Assembly (NCBI GenBank): GCA_963668605.1
Contig: OY764903.1
Location: 4,774,001-4,838,000, forward strand
Reading direction: 5' to 3'
Source of the DNA: G963668605 sp963668605
Lineage (GTDB): Bacteria; Acidobacteriota; Terriglobia; Bryobacterales; Bryobacteraceae
Length of the DNA: 64,000 nucleotides
Part shown: in pieces, positions 17,288 to 27,322 of the stretch
Numbering within the stretch: the first letter of the stretch is position 1
How the letters are laid out: every line of letters starts with the position of its first letter
The notes under the pieces: model-generated
The model's database searches: none
Told to the model about the DNA's origin: nothing
Seen by the model: only the letters and a program-made list of their open reading frames with translations
Translations under genes and position numbers: made by a program

Positions 17288-17626
17288 CTATTTCCCGTCC
17301 CCGACGGTCACAATGATGTGAGCCGTACGGCGCTGATAGCGATAGGCCCGGCCCATCGGAGCCGGACGAATCCGCTTGGAGCGCGGTCCCTCGTTCACGT
17401 AGGCCTCCGTCACCTTCAGCCTGTCCACGTCGACATCGTTGAACCGGTTCTCGGCATTCGCGATAGCCGAGCGCAGAACTTTTTCTACCGTCGGCGAAAT
17501 CCGCTTATTGACGGTACGCAGGATGTTGATCGCATCGCCGGCCTTTAGCCCGCGAATCATGTCGACCACAAGTCGCGCCTTCTGCGCCGAGACCCGAATG
17601 TATCTGGCTTCCGCTCTTGCTTCCAT
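17288..17626 (-). CDS. rplV: 50S ribosomal protein L22
   Basis: 112 aa, its beta-hairpin lines the exit tunnel. MEARAEARYIRVSAQKARLV, DMIRGLKAGDAINILRTVNK and the hairpin region (GPRSKRIRPAPMGRAYRYQR) are in place. 6 bp before rpsC and 21 bp after rpsS. Confidence 0.98.
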   Translation of the reverse strand: MEARAEARYIRVSAQKARLVVDMIRGLKAGDAINILRTVNKRISPTVEKVLRSAIANAENRFNDVDVDRLKVTEAYVNEGPRSKRIRPAPMGRAYRYQRRTAHIIVTVGDGK

Positions 17627-17647
17627 AGAATTCCTCGCTAACGGCTG

Positions 17648-17938
17648 TTAGGCCGACTTGGACGACTTCTCCGTCGCCGCCTTAGCCGCATGTCCCTTGA
17701 AGGTTCTGGTGGGCGAGAACTCGCCCAGCTTGTGGCCCACCATGTTCTCGGTCACGTACACCGGGATGAACTTCTTGCCGTTATGCACGGCAATCGTGTG
17801 GCCGATGAACTCCGGAACGATCGTCGAACGGCGCGACCAGGTCCGGATCACCTTCTTCTCGTTTTTCTCGTTCATCAGGTCCACCTTGTCCTCAAGGTGT
17901 GTGTCGATGAACGGTCCTTTTTTCAGCGAACGACCCAT
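17648..17938 (-). CDS. rpsS: 30S ribosomal protein S19
   Basis: 96 aa, 30S head. MGRSLKKGPFIDTHLEDKVD, RRSTIVPEFIGHTIAVHNGK and HKLGEFSPTRTFKGHA define it. Between rplB (19 bp) and rplV. Confidence 0.98.
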   Translation of the reverse strand: MGRSLKKGPFIDTHLEDKVDLMNEKNEKKVIRTWSRRSTIVPEFIGHTIAVHNGKKFIPVYVTENMVGHKLGEFSPTRTFKGHAAKAATEKSSKSA

Positions 17939-17957
17939 ATCTTTTGTCCTCTAGCGC

Positions 17958-18788
17958 CTAACGTTTCTTCGCCCTACGGTTGACGATCCACTTGTCAGTC
18001 CGCTTATTGTTGCGGGTCTTGAAACCGCGCGTAGGCTGGCCCCAAGGCGTCACCGGATGGCGTCCACCCGAAGTTTTGCCCTCGCCGCCGCCATGCGGAT
18101 GGTCCACCGGGTTCATCGTCACGCCCCGGTTATGCGGCGTCTTGCCTAGCCAGCGCGTGCGTCCCGCTTTGCCGCCCGACTCGTTCTCATGATCGACGTT
18201 GCCCACCTGGCCGATCGTCGCCATGCACAGATCATGCACCTTGCGGGTCTCGCCGGAAGGCAGCTTCAGCAAAGCGTAACCACCCTCGCGCGAAACCAAC
18301 TGGGCCTGTGCGCCGGCCGAACGCGCCATTTGCGCACCTTTGCCCGGCGTCAGTTCGACATTGTGCACCACGGTACCGGCAGGGATGTTCTTCAGGGGCA
18401 GCGCATTGCCAACCAGGATGTCGGCCTCAGGGCCGGACATCACGCTGCGTCCCACCTGCAATCCAACCGGGGCGATGATGTAGCGCTTCTCGCCGTCCAC
18501 GTAATTCAGCAGCGCGATGCGTGCCGAACGGTTCGGATCGTATTCGATGGAGGCGACTTTCGCCGCGATCCCGACCTTGTCCCGCTTGAAATCGATGATG
18601 CGGTAAGACTTCTTCGATCCCCCGCCAATGAACCGCGAGGTCACATGGCCGGAGCTGTTGCGTCCGCCTGTGCGGGTCTTGCCGGCAACCAAAGATTTTT
18701 CCGGCGTATCTTTTGTGATCTCATCCCTCGTCACCACCGTCATATAGCGGCGGCTTGGCGTCGTGGGGCGAAAAGATTTAATCGGCAT
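17958..18788 (-). CDS. rplB: 50S ribosomal protein L2
   Basis: 276 aa. L2 is needed for subunit joining and peptidyl transfer. The RNA-binding core (KSYRIIDFKRDKVGIAAKVA) and the highly conserved C-terminal loop (MNPVDHPHGGGEGKTSGGRH with the essential His, then PVTPWGQPTRGFKTR) are intact. 12 bp after rplW. Confidence 0.98.
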   Translation of the reverse strand: MPIKSFRPTTPSRRYMTVVTRDEITKDTPEKSLVAGKTRTGGRNSSGHVTSRFIGGGSKKSYRIIDFKRDKVGIAAKVASIEYDPNRSARIALLNYVDGEKRYIIAPVGLQVGRSVMSGPEADILVGNALPLKNIPAGTVVHNVELTPGKGAQMARSAGAQAQLVSREGGYALLKLPSGETRKVHDLCMATIGQVGNVDHENESGGKAGRTRWLGKTPHNRGVTMNPVDHPHGGGEGKTSGGRHPVTPWGQPTRGFKTRNNKRTDKWIVNRRAKKR

Positions 18789-18800
18789 ATCGGACGTCCT

Positions 18801-19088
18801 CTAGATCTCGGCGTACTCGGGCATTTTTTGCCCAGGTTTCAGCCGAACGTATGCTTTCTTCCAGTCCGAGCGGTATCCGGTGAACCGGCCGCGGCGGCGC
18901 AATTTGCCCACCTGGTTCGCAGTGCGAACGTCGGCCACCTTCACCTTGAACAACTTCTGTACCGCGGCGGAAATCTCGGTTTTGTTGGCTTCGGCCGCCA
19001 CTTCAAAGCAGAGCGTCTGCTCGTCGTCCTTCTTGGTGACGCCCTTTTCCGTGATGATCGGACGGCGGATGACTTCGTAGATGTTCAT
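18801..19088 (-). CDS. rplW: 50S ribosomal protein L23
   Basis: 95 aa, tunnel-exit protein and docking point for trigger factor and SRP. MNIYEVIRRPIITEKGVTKK, FKVKVADVRTANQVGKLRRR and SDWKKAYVRLKPGQK match the family. Its ATG overlaps the rplD TGA by 4 bp. Confidence 0.98.
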   Translation of the reverse strand: MNIYEVIRRPIITEKGVTKKDDEQTLCFEVAAEANKTEISAAVQKLFKVKVADVRTANQVGKLRRRGRFTGYRSDWKKAYVRLKPGQKMPEYAEI

Positions 19089-19714
19089 TTTGCAAGCGCC
19101 TCCGAGAGCTTCTTCGCGGCCGCTTCAGAAATCAGAACCGCGCCCGAGCCCAGCAACTCATACACATTGACTTCGCGGCTCGACCGCAGTTTGACGCCTT
19201 CCAGATTGCGCGCGCCAAGCTGCAGGTTCTTGTTCTCGACGTCGTTGTCCACGATCAAAACCTTCTTCGTGGCCTCCAACGTATTCAGCGCCGCGCGCAC
19301 GCCCTTGGTCTTGTGGTCGCCCAGCGCGAACGCGCTGATCACCTTGAGTTCCCCGTCGCGCAACTTCGCCGACAGCGCCGAGCGCAAAGCGCCCAACTGC
19401 ATCTTGCGCGGAAGGCTATAGCTGTAATCGCGCGGCACCGGTCCCTGAATCGTGCCGCCGTGCCTCCACAGCGGAGACCGGATGGAGCCGACACGGGCGC
19501 GGCCCGTGCCCTTCTGCTTCCAGAGCTTCTTGCCGGAACCGGCAACTTCGCAACGGCGTTTCGTCTTCGCGGTGCCGCTGCGGCGGCCGGCCAGATGATG
19601 GCGCACGGCTTCGTACAGCAGCGCCTGGTTGACCTCGGCGCCGAAAACTGAGTCGGCAAGTTTGATCGAGCCGACCTTCTGATTGTTCAAGTCAAAAACG
19701 TCTACATTCGGCAT
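19085..19714 (-). CDS. rplD: 50S ribosomal protein L4
   Basis: 209 aa. The tunnel-reaching loop (KTKRRCEVAGSGKKLWKQKG, then TGRARVGSIRSPLWRHGGTI) and the globular Rossmann-like part are complete. L4 is the autoregulator of the S10 operon in E. coli; no such leader was tested here. 5 bp after rplC, 4-bp overlap with rplW. Confidence 0.98.
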   Translation of the reverse strand: MPNVDVFDLNNQKVGSIKLADSVFGAEVNQALLYEAVRHHLAGRRSGTAKTKRRCEVAGSGKKLWKQKGTGRARVGSIRSPLWRHGGTIQGPVPRDYSYSLPRKMQLGALRSALSAKLRDGELKVISAFALGDHKTKGVRAALNTLEATKKVLIVDNDVENKNLQLGARNLEGVKLRSSREVNVYELLGSGAVLISEAAAKKLSEALAK

Positions 19715-19719
19715 GATCG

Positions 19720-20352
19720 TTACCTCTTCGCCCGGCGCACAACCACATAGCCGCCATTCGGCCCTGGCACTGCGCCCTTGACCATGATCACGTTGTCCTC
19801 GAGATCCACATCGATGATTTCAAGGTTGCGCACGGTCACCTGGTCAGTTCCCATCTGGCCCGCCCCCCGCATACCCGGAAACACACGGGACGGGAAACTC
19901 GACGCGCCGATGGAGCCGGGAGCGCGATGGTGCATCGAGCCGTGGCTCGCCTCGCCGCCGCGGAAGTGATGCCGCTTCACAAAGCCCGCGAAGCCGCGTC
20001 CCTTGCTGATGCCGATCACATCCACCTTTTCCTTCGGCTTGAACTGGTCGGCCAGCACGCGGTCGCCCATCTTCAGGTCGCCACCATTCGACCCGACCTT
20101 GAATTCGCGAAGAAACTTCACGCCATCCACATCGGCTTTCTTGGTGTGTCCCTGCGACGGCTTGTTGAGCCGCGCGGCCTTCACATACTCCATGAGGCCA
20201 AGCTGGATGGCATCATAGCCGTCCGTGGCAGGCGTTTTGCGCTGCACCACAACACAAGGTCCAGCCTTCAGAAGCGTCACGGGCACCACCTGCCCGTCGG
20301 CGCGGAACACCTGCGTCATTCCGATTTTCTTGCCAAGAATTCCTGGGCTCAT
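19720..20352 (-). CDS. rplC: 50S ribosomal protein L3
   Basis: 210 aa. MSPGILGKKIGMTQVFRADG at the start and the extension reaching the peptidyl transferase centre (SIGASSFPSRVFPGMRGAGQ, MGTDQVTVRNLEIIDVD). The gap to rpsJ upstream is 108 bp, one of the larger ones in the block, and shows no clear promoter. Confidence 0.98.
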   Translation of the reverse strand: MSPGILGKKIGMTQVFRADGQVVPVTLLKAGPCVVVQRKTPATDGYDAIQLGLMEYVKAARLNKPSQGHTKKADVDGVKFLREFKVGSNGGDLKMGDRVLADQFKPKEKVDVIGISKGRGFAGFVKRHHFRGGEASHGSMHHRAPGSIGASSFPSRVFPGMRGAGQMGTDQVTVRNLEIIDVDLEDNVIMVKGAVPGPNGGYVVVRRAKR

Positions 20353-20460
20353 AAATCACCTAAGAATCAACTCATTACTCATTGGCTCCCTGGCTCTCCT
20401 GTTCGCGCCCGCTGCGCATTCCGAGTGGCCCGTGCCTCATTGAATCAATGAATCGATGCT

Positions 20461-20784
20461 CTATTTGCCTTTTCCAAACGCCTTGATTTCCACATCCACG
20501 CCGGCCGGCAGGTCCAGTTTCATAAGCGCATCCACCGTGTCCTGCGTGGGCTCAAGGATATCTAGCAGCCGCTTGTGCGTCCGAATCTCGAACTGCTCCC
20601 GCGACTTTTTATCTACGTGCGGCGACCGCAACACCGTGTATCTGTTTCTCAACGTCGGCAACGGTATCGGTCCCGCGATCTGCGCCCCGGTTCTCTTCGC
20701 CGTCTCGACGATTTCCTTCGTCGATTGGTCGAGAACCCTGTGGTCGTACGCTTTTAAGCGAATTCGGATGCGTTCTTTCAGCAT
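20461..20784 (-). CDS. rpsJ: 30S ribosomal protein S10 (NusE)
   Basis: 107 aa, doubles as transcription antitermination factor NusE. MLKERIRIRLKAYDHRVLDQ, the loop GPIPLPTLRNRYTVLRSPHV and HKRLLDILEPTQDTVDALMK are standard. It follows tuf by 57 bp and begins the S10 section of the block. Confidence 0.98.
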   Translation of the reverse strand: MLKERIRIRLKAYDHRVLDQSTKEIVETAKRTGAQIAGPIPLPTLRNRYTVLRSPHVDKKSREQFEIRTHKRLLDILEPTQDTVDALMKLDLPAGVDVEIKAFGKGK

Positions 20785-20841
20785 TGTTTCCTCAAGGGAG
20801 CCAGGAAGGACAAGCGCCGGCTCGTCCTCCTACCCTTTTTA

Positions 20842-22029
<1,188 letters not shown>

Positions 22030-22061
22030 ATAGTTCGTGGTCTCCTGTAGTAAATGTGCCC

Positions 22062-22079
22062 GGGCGAGCGTTCCCGCCC
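22062..22079 (-). other. Hairpin in the fusA-tuf intergenic region
   Basis: A 7-bp stem (GGGCGGG / CTCGCCC on the minus strand, one G-U pair) with loop AACG lies 33 bp before the tuf start and 6 bp after the fusA stop. There is no T-run after it, so a processing or stability element is more likely than a terminator. Confidence 0.45.
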
Positions 22080-22085
22080 AAAATC

Positions 22086-24179
22086 CTATTTCGTGACCTT
22101 GCCCTGCACCCTACTCACAATCTCCGTGGAGATCGCGGCGGGCACCTCTTCATAGCGCCCGAAGTGCATTGTGAAACTACCGCGGCCCTGCGTTCGTGAG
22201 CGCAACTCCGTCGCATAGCCAAACATTTCAGAGAGCGGCACCGACGATTTGATAATCTGCGACGTGCCGCGCAGTTCCATTCCTTCGATCCTGCCCCGCC
22301 GCGAATTCAGGTCGCCTATTACGTCGCCCATGTACTCTTCGGGGACGACGACTTCGACCGCCATAATCGGCTCCAACAGAACCGGCTTGGCCTTGCCCGC
22401 CGCTGACTTGATCGCCATGGATCCCGCGATCTTGAAGGCCATTTCCGACGAGTCCACATCGTGGTAGCTGCCGTCGTACAGAATCGCCTTCAGGTCCGAC
22501 ATGGGATAGCCGGCCAGAATGCCGCCTTCGAGCGCCTCGGCCATGCCCTTCGACGCGGGAGTGATGTATTCCTTAGGAATCGTTCCGCCGATGATCTCGT
22601 TCTCGAAAACAAACCCGCTGCCTTCCGGCATCGGCTCGATGCGGATCTTGACGTGGCCATACTGGCCTTTGCCGCCGGATTGGCGCACGAAGCGCCCTTC
22701 GGCCTGCGCGTTCTTGCGGATCGTCTCGCGGTAAGCCACCTGGGGTTTGCCGACATTCGCGCCAACGCCAAACTCGCGCTGCATCCGGTCAACGATGATC
22801 TCCAGGTGCAACTCGCCCATCCCGGCAAGAATCGTCTGGCCGGTATCGGGGTCGGTCGAGACCTTCAGCGTGGGATCTTCCTGAACCAACTTGCCGATGG
22901 CGAGACCGAGCTTCTCCTGATCCGTCTTGGTTTTCGGCTCGATCGCGAGCTGAATTACCGGAGTCGGGAACACGATATTTTCGAGCAGGATCGGCGCTTT
23001 TTCGTCGCAAACCGTATCGCCCGTCACCGCCGCCTTCAAACCTACGGCCGCGACGATATCGCCGGCAAAGACTTCCTGAACCTCTTCACGCTTGTTAGCG
23101 TGCATTTTGACGAGGCGTCCGATGCGCTCTTTGCGGCCCTTCGCGACGTTATAAACGGATTCGCCGCTCGCCAACCTACCCGAATAGACCCGGAGGAACG
23201 CGAGTTGTCCGACGAACGGGTCGGTCATGATCTTGAACACCAGCCCCGAGAACGGCTCGTCGTCGGAGGACTTGCGTTCCATCGCGATGTCGGGATCATC
23301 CACCGAAACACCCTGCATGTTCGGCACTTCGATCGGCGAGGGAAGGTAATCGACTACGGCATCGAGCAGGTTCTGCACGCCTTTGTTTTTGAAAGCCGTA
23401 CCGCAGATCACCGGGAAGATGGTCTGCGCAATCGTCGCCTTGCGAAGCCCGGAGATAATCTCGGCTTCGCTTAGAGTGTGGGTATCGAGATATTTTTCGA
23501 GCAGCGTGTCGTCCGCTTCGGCGGCGACTTCAAGCATCTTCTCGCGGTATTCGTTGGCCTGGTCGAGCAGGTCGGCCGGAATCTCGATCTCCTGGAATTC
23601 GGCGCCCAGCGTCTCGTCCAGCCAAACGCGGGCCTTCATGGTTACCAGGTCGATGATGCCTGTGAACTGGTCCTCCGCGCCGATCGGCAATTGGATCGGC
23701 ACCGGATTGCACTTGAGCCGGTCGACGATCGTCTGCACGGAGCGGAAGAAATCGGCGCCGACGCGATCCATCTTGTTAATGAAGCAAATGCGCGGAACCG
23801 AATATTTGTCCGCTTGGCGCCAGACCGTTTCCGACTGCGGTTGCACGCCAGCGACGGCGTCGAAGACAGCCACCGCGCCGTCGAGCACGCGCAGGCTGCG
23901 CTCCACCTCAGCGGTGAAATCGACGTGACCCGGCGTGTCGATAATGTTGATCTGGGTGTCGCGCCATTCGCAGGTGGTCGCGGCGGAGGTGATCGTAATG
24001 CCGCGTTCCTGCTCCTGCGCCATCCAGTCCATCACTGCGGTACCTTCGTGGACCTCACCGATCTTGTAGGTCCTGCCCGTGTAATACAGGATGCGCTCCG
24101 TCGTAGTGGTTTTACCGGCATCGATGTGCGCCATGATGCCGATGTTGCGCATTCTGTGAATTGGTACCGTTCGTGGCAT
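22086..24179 (-). CDS. fusA: Elongation factor G
   Basis: 697 aa, full length, ribosomal translocase. P-loop AHIDAGKTTTTERIL, switch RGITITSAATT, DTPGHVDF, NKMDRVGAD. Domains II-V follow, with domain IV (QSGGKGQYGHVKIRIEPMPE) and the C-terminal FGYATELRSRTQGRGSFTMH. Between rpsG (26 bp) and tuf. Confidence 0.98.
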   Translation of the reverse strand: MPRTVPIHRMRNIGIMAHIDAGKTTTTERILYYTGRTYKIGEVHEGTAVMDWMAQEQERGITITSAATTCEWRDTQINIIDTPGHVDFTAEVERSLRVLDGAVAVFDAVAGVQPQSETVWRQADKYSVPRICFINKMDRVGADFFRSVQTIVDRLKCNPVPIQLPIGAEDQFTGIIDLVTMKARVWLDETLGAEFQEIEIPADLLDQANEYREKMLEVAAEADDTLLEKYLDTHTLSEAEIISGLRKATIAQTIFPVICGTAFKNKGVQNLLDAVVDYLPSPIEVPNMQGVSVDDPDIAMERKSSDDEPFSGLVFKIMTDPFVGQLAFLRVYSGRLASGESVYNVAKGRKERIGRLVKMHANKREEVQEVFAGDIVAAVGLKAAVTGDTVCDEKAPILLENIVFPTPVIQLAIEPKTKTDQEKLGLAIGKLVQEDPTLKVSTDPDTGQTILAGMGELHLEIIVDRMQREFGVGANVGKPQVAYRETIRKNAQAEGRFVRQSGGKGQYGHVKIRIEPMPEGSGFVFENEIIGGTIPKEYITPASKGMAEALEGGILAGYPMSDLKAILYDGSYHDVDSSEMAFKIAGSMAIKSAAGKAKPVLLEPIMAVEVVVPEEYMGDVIGDLNSRRGRIEGMELRGTSQIIKSSVPLSEMFGYATELRSRTQGRGSFTMHFGRYEEVPAAISTEIVSRVQGKVTK

Positions 24180-24205
24180 AGCTTAAATTTATCGAGCGAG
24201 GCCGC

Positions 24206-24676
24206 TTACCACCGGTAGTGGGCGAAAGCCTTGTTGGCTTCGGCCATACGGTGGACGTCGTCCTTTTTCTTAATTGCGCCTCCGCGCATGTTTGCTGCGT
24301 CGTTCAACTCGTTGGCCAGCTTTTCCGGCATGCTCTTTTCGGGGCGATTGCGCGCGTTAGAGATGATCCAACGCAGGGCAAGGCTCACGCGCCGGTTCTG
24401 CGGAACTTCGATCGGGACCTGATAGTTAGCGCCGCCGACGCGCCGGGTCTTAACCTCAAGCACCGGCTTCGCGTTCTCCACAGCTTTTTTGAAGAGCTTC
24501 AACGGCTCGTCGCCGGTACGCTCCCGAATCAACTCCATGGCGTCGTAGAAGCAGCCCTGGGCCACCATCTTCTTGCCGTCCCACATCATGGAATTGACAA
24601 ACTTTTCCACCAGGGTCGAGTTGTACACCGGATCCGGCTGGATTTCTCTAATTTCTGCTCTGCGTCTGCGTGGCAT
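24206..24676 (-). CDS. rpsG: 30S ribosomal protein S7
   Basis: 156 aa, initiates 30S head assembly. MPRRRRAEIREIQPDPVYNS, KFVNSMMWDGKKMVAQ, and the beta-hairpin region (RRVGGANYQVPIEVPQNRRV) are complete. Ends KKKDDVHRMAEANKAFAHYRW. 24 bp after rpsL. Confidence 0.98.
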   Translation of the reverse strand: MPRRRRAEIREIQPDPVYNSTLVEKFVNSMMWDGKKMVAQGCFYDAMELIRERTGDEPLKLFKKAVENAKPVLEVKTRRVGGANYQVPIEVPQNRRVSLALRWIISNARNRPEKSMPEKLANELNDAANMRGGAIKKKDDVHRMAEANKAFAHYRW

Positions 24677-24700
24677 ATTTAATTTCCGACTCCGCCGCCC

Positions 24701-25075
24701 TTAGGACTTGGGCCTCTTGGCGCCATACTTCGAGCGACTCTGTTTCCGGCTCGCAACACCGGCGGCATCCAGCGTTCCGCGAACAATGTGATAGCGGACA
24801 CCGGGAAGATCCTTAACGCGGCCACCGCGGATCAGGACGATCGAGTGTTCCTGCAGGTTGTGACCGACACCGGGGATATAGGTCGTGACCTCAATCCCGT
24901 TCGTCAGGCGAACGCGGGCGACTTTGCGCAGCGCCGAGTTCGGCTTTTTGGGGGTTGTGGTGTACACGCGGGTGCAAACGCCGCGTCGCTGCGGGCAGGA
25001 CTGCAGGGCGGGGCTAGCCGTCTTGTAGTTCGTCGGCTTGCGACCCTTACGCACAAGTTGATTGAAGGTCGGCAC
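24701..25075 (-). CDS. rpsL: 30S ribosomal protein S12
   Basis: 124 aa, decoding-centre protein and first gene of the 35-gene block. The loop TTPKKPNSALRKVARVRL has Lys at 43, and GGRVKDLPGVRYH has Lys88 and Asp89; these are the wild-type residues at positions where streptomycin resistance usually arises, so a streptomycin-sensitive ribosome is predicted. SD AGAGGAGAAAGAG lies just upstream on a roughly 320-nt leader. Confidence 0.98.
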   Translation of the reverse strand: MPTFNQLVRKGRKPTNYKTASPALQSCPQRRGVCTRVYTTTPKKPNSALRKVARVRLTNGIEVTTYIPGVGHNLQEHSIVLIRGGRVKDLPGVRYHIVRGTLDAAGVASRKQSRSKYGAKRPKS

Positions 25076-25394
25076 GAAACTCTCTTTCTCCTCTAAAAGA
25101 CATCCCGGCGCGCATACGCGCGAATCCGCAATTCAGGATGCATTCATTCCAAGCTACTAGCGAAACGTGACCAAGTTCGGTCGATATCCGGCGCTACTCA
25201 TAAGAAAAGCGAACTCCGGACGCTGAGACTGCACGGGAAGGGCGAAACTTCCGCCTTCCAATGTGAGGGTGATAACTTCGGACTAGCCCATGCTCCTCAG
25301 GCTTAGAATCCCTCAGAACCTCGGGGCTGGCCCCTAGCCGGACTCCCGAACTCGGGAGTGGTAGCACAGGAGCAGAAGATCGTACTCACCAAAC
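25076..25394 (-). promoter_or_regulatory. Long structured 5' leader of the str/ribosomal block
   Basis: Between the predicted transcription start (about 25394) and rpsL there are about 320 nt without a credible gene. On the minus strand this RNA can form at least three hairpins: ACTCCCG/CGGGAGT with loop AGTT (25342-25359), a GGGG/CCCC stem (25323-25334), and an 8-bp stem with one bulged base (25236-25259). Such a long leader before rpsL would allow autogenous or antitermination control. I do not recognise a known RNA family in it. Confidence 0.5.
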
Positions 25395-25400
25395 CTTCTT

Positions 25401-25430
25401 AGAATACAGGAACGCCGCTCGGCTTGTCAA
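25401..25430 (-). promoter_or_regulatory. Promoter of the 35-gene ribosomal block
   Basis: Minus strand: perfect -35 TTGACA (25430-25425), 18-bp spacer, -10 TATTCT (25406-25401). It is the only strong sigma70-like site seen in the 500-bp gap upstream of rpsL. The rest of the gap (25431-25579) shows no gene; it holds a 7-bp hairpin (25533-25551, CTCCAAC/GTTGGAG) without T-run downstream of the cytochrome gene. Confidence 0.7.
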
Positions 25431-25579
25431 ATTCGGGCAGAGTGATGGGGGATTCGCGAGGTGCAATCTTGGTCTCGTACGACGCTTTGAACTAAAACTC
25501 CCGCGTGGTGATGCGGTCAACCTGCACACTCCCTCCAACTTAACGTTGGAGATAGCCACGCGACAGGCTACCGAGGGCG

Positions 25580-27319
25580 TCACGGCCGGCTGGCCGGTCC
25601 GTCGCTACCAAGCGAGCGCAGAAACTCCGCGAGATCGCGGATCTCCTCCCGGCTTAGTTGCGACGTCTTTCCGCGCAGGCCGTTGTGATTGCCGGTGGTA
25701 ATCGTCTCCTCGATGGTCGCATAGCGCCCGTCGTGCATATAGGGCGCCGTCCGCCAGAGTTCAAGCAGACTGGGCGTCTTGAACTCCTGCTGTGCGATCG
25801 GCGCGCCGGCCGGTCCGTTCGTTACATCGATCGGCGAACGAGTCCCTACGTCGTGCTTTTCCATATCCGTGTATAGCGGCGGCGGGTGACATGAGGCGCA
25901 GCCCACATCCTTACTAAAGTACAGTTTCTTCCCGCGCTCTGCGGCCTGGCCCCACTTTCCGGTGAGCGGCACGAGCGACTGCAGATAGGCCGCGATGGCC
26001 GACGCATCAGAGTCGCGCGGCTCGGCGAACAGAATGTGATTCATACCGCTGCGAATCGCGTAGTCGGCGTCCGGCCGCACACCTGTCCACATCGCGGCGC
26101 CGGTGCGATGCGAGTAGACCAAACTCTTGGTGTTTTTCGGATTCCCGAGCCCGTCGTTGAGCAGGTCCCAGTTTAGACCGTCGTTGCGGCCATCCGGATG
26201 GCACGAGGCACAACTCTGCCATCTCTGGAAACACCAGGTAGCGTCGTGGAAGAGCGTCTCGCCGCGGCGCTCTTCGGTGATCTTCCGCTCCGCTAACCGG
26301 AAGGATCCGACCTCGGCGCGCGCGTCCTCTCTCACCTTGGCGAGTGTGCCGGAAAACTCTTCCGCAACCCACACGCCTCCGGCTGCGAGTGCAATCGCCC
26401 GCGCACCCTTTCCCGGCAGTGCAATGCGGGAGCGTATGCCTTGAAGCAGGCCGAGTTGGTTGGCGGGATCGCCCTCGTACTGCAACAGACGTGCAAGCAT
26501 CGCGGGCAGATCGATCGAGCTGAGTTCGTCCGTCCCCGCGTGCGTGACATACAACCGCTTCCCATCGGGGCGGACCGCCACAGCCCAAGGGTTCGCCGCG
26601 CCGGCGTCGGCGTCATCGAGCAGCACGGTGCGATACACAGCCCGTTTGCGAACGTCCAGGATCGTAAGGGCATTCGTATTGATCCAGCCCTGTTCCAACT
26701 GCGTCGTGTGGACGGTGTAGCGGGCGAGAATGTGAGTTACAAAGGCGTACTTGCCGTCGGGGGAGATGGCGATCCCGCGGACGCCCGTCGAACCATTCGG
26801 CAGCAGAATCGAAGTGATTGGCTTGCGGCGCACGGCGTCGATTACCGACACCTTCGCAGCCACTACCGCGGCCGTCGCGGGCTGTTCCGGCAGAAGGCAG
26901 GCGACCCAGAGTTGTGCGGCATCCGGAGTAAGCGCAGAGGCATATGGTTCCCTCCCCGCTTGAACAACTGCCGAAATGGTCTTCCGCACGGGATCGATGA
27001 ACGAGACCGTGCCGTCGAACCGGTTCAGAACGTAGAGCTCCCCAGTAAGGGGATTGCGCACGGGGGATCGCACCCCCCAACCGGAGCGCACTGAGCCGCC
27101 GAGTCTGCCGCCGAGGATCGAATAGACCGAGTCACCCGCGGCAACGTAAATCTCCGGGCCGTGAACCGCGATGCCGTTGGGTTCCGCGGAAAGCGCGATA
27201 CGTCCGGTCACCACCCCGCGGGCGGCATCGAACCAAAGCACGCTGCGTGAGTGCGTTGTCACGAGCGTCCTCCCGTCAGAAACCGCCATCAGCGACGCAC
27301 AGAGAGCAAGCAGCAGCAT
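25580..27319 (-). CDS. YVTN-type beta-propeller / di-haem cytochrome c peroxidase-like protein
   Basis: 579 aa, exported (short signal peptide MLLLALCASLMAVSDG). The first 340 residues look like a seven-bladed YVTN propeller (FDAARGVVTGRIAL, LNRFDGTVSFIDPV, ISPDGKYAFVTHIL, VRPDGKRLYVTHAG). The rest is cytochrome c peroxidase-like with two CxxCH haem sites (CASCH at 370-374 and 474-478) and MHDGRYATIEETI near the end. Substrate unknown; related proteins are annotated as di-haem peroxidase-like or surface antigens. It starts 3 bp after the next gene upstream, so they form one operon. Confidence 0.85.
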   Translation of the reverse strand: MLLLALCASLMAVSDGRTLVTTHSRSVLWFDAARGVVTGRIALSAEPNGIAVHGPEIYVAAGDSVYSILGGRLGGSVRSGWGVRSPVRNPLTGELYVLNRFDGTVSFIDPVRKTISAVVQAGREPYASALTPDAAQLWVACLLPEQPATAAVVAAKVSVIDAVRRKPITSILLPNGSTGVRGIAISPDGKYAFVTHILARYTVHTTQLEQGWINTNALTILDVRKRAVYRTVLLDDADAGAANPWAVAVRPDGKRLYVTHAGTDELSSIDLPAMLARLLQYEGDPANQLGLLQGIRSRIALPGKGARAIALAAGGVWVAEEFSGTLAKVREDARAEVGSFRLAERKITEERRGETLFHDATWCFQRWQSCASCHPDGRNDGLNWDLLNDGLGNPKNTKSLVYSHRTGAAMWTGVRPDADYAIRSGMNHILFAEPRDSDASAIAAYLQSLVPLTGKWGQAAERGKKLYFSKDVGCASCHPPPLYTDMEKHDVGTRSPIDVTNGPAGAPIAQQEFKTPSLLELWRTAPYMHDGRYATIEETITTGNHNGLRGKTSQLSREEIRDLAEFLRSLGSDGPASRP

Positions 27320-27322
27320 CGC

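Noticed and set aside
25533..25551. Hairpin CTCCAAC/GTTGGAG downstream of the cytochrome gene
   Set aside because: Only 7 bp and no T-run on the minus strand, so not called as a terminator.
25386..25583. 65-aa minus-strand frame in the gap upstream of rpsL
   Set aside because: It overlaps the block promoter, has no SD, no recognisable composition, and ends in the cytochrome gene's 3' flank.
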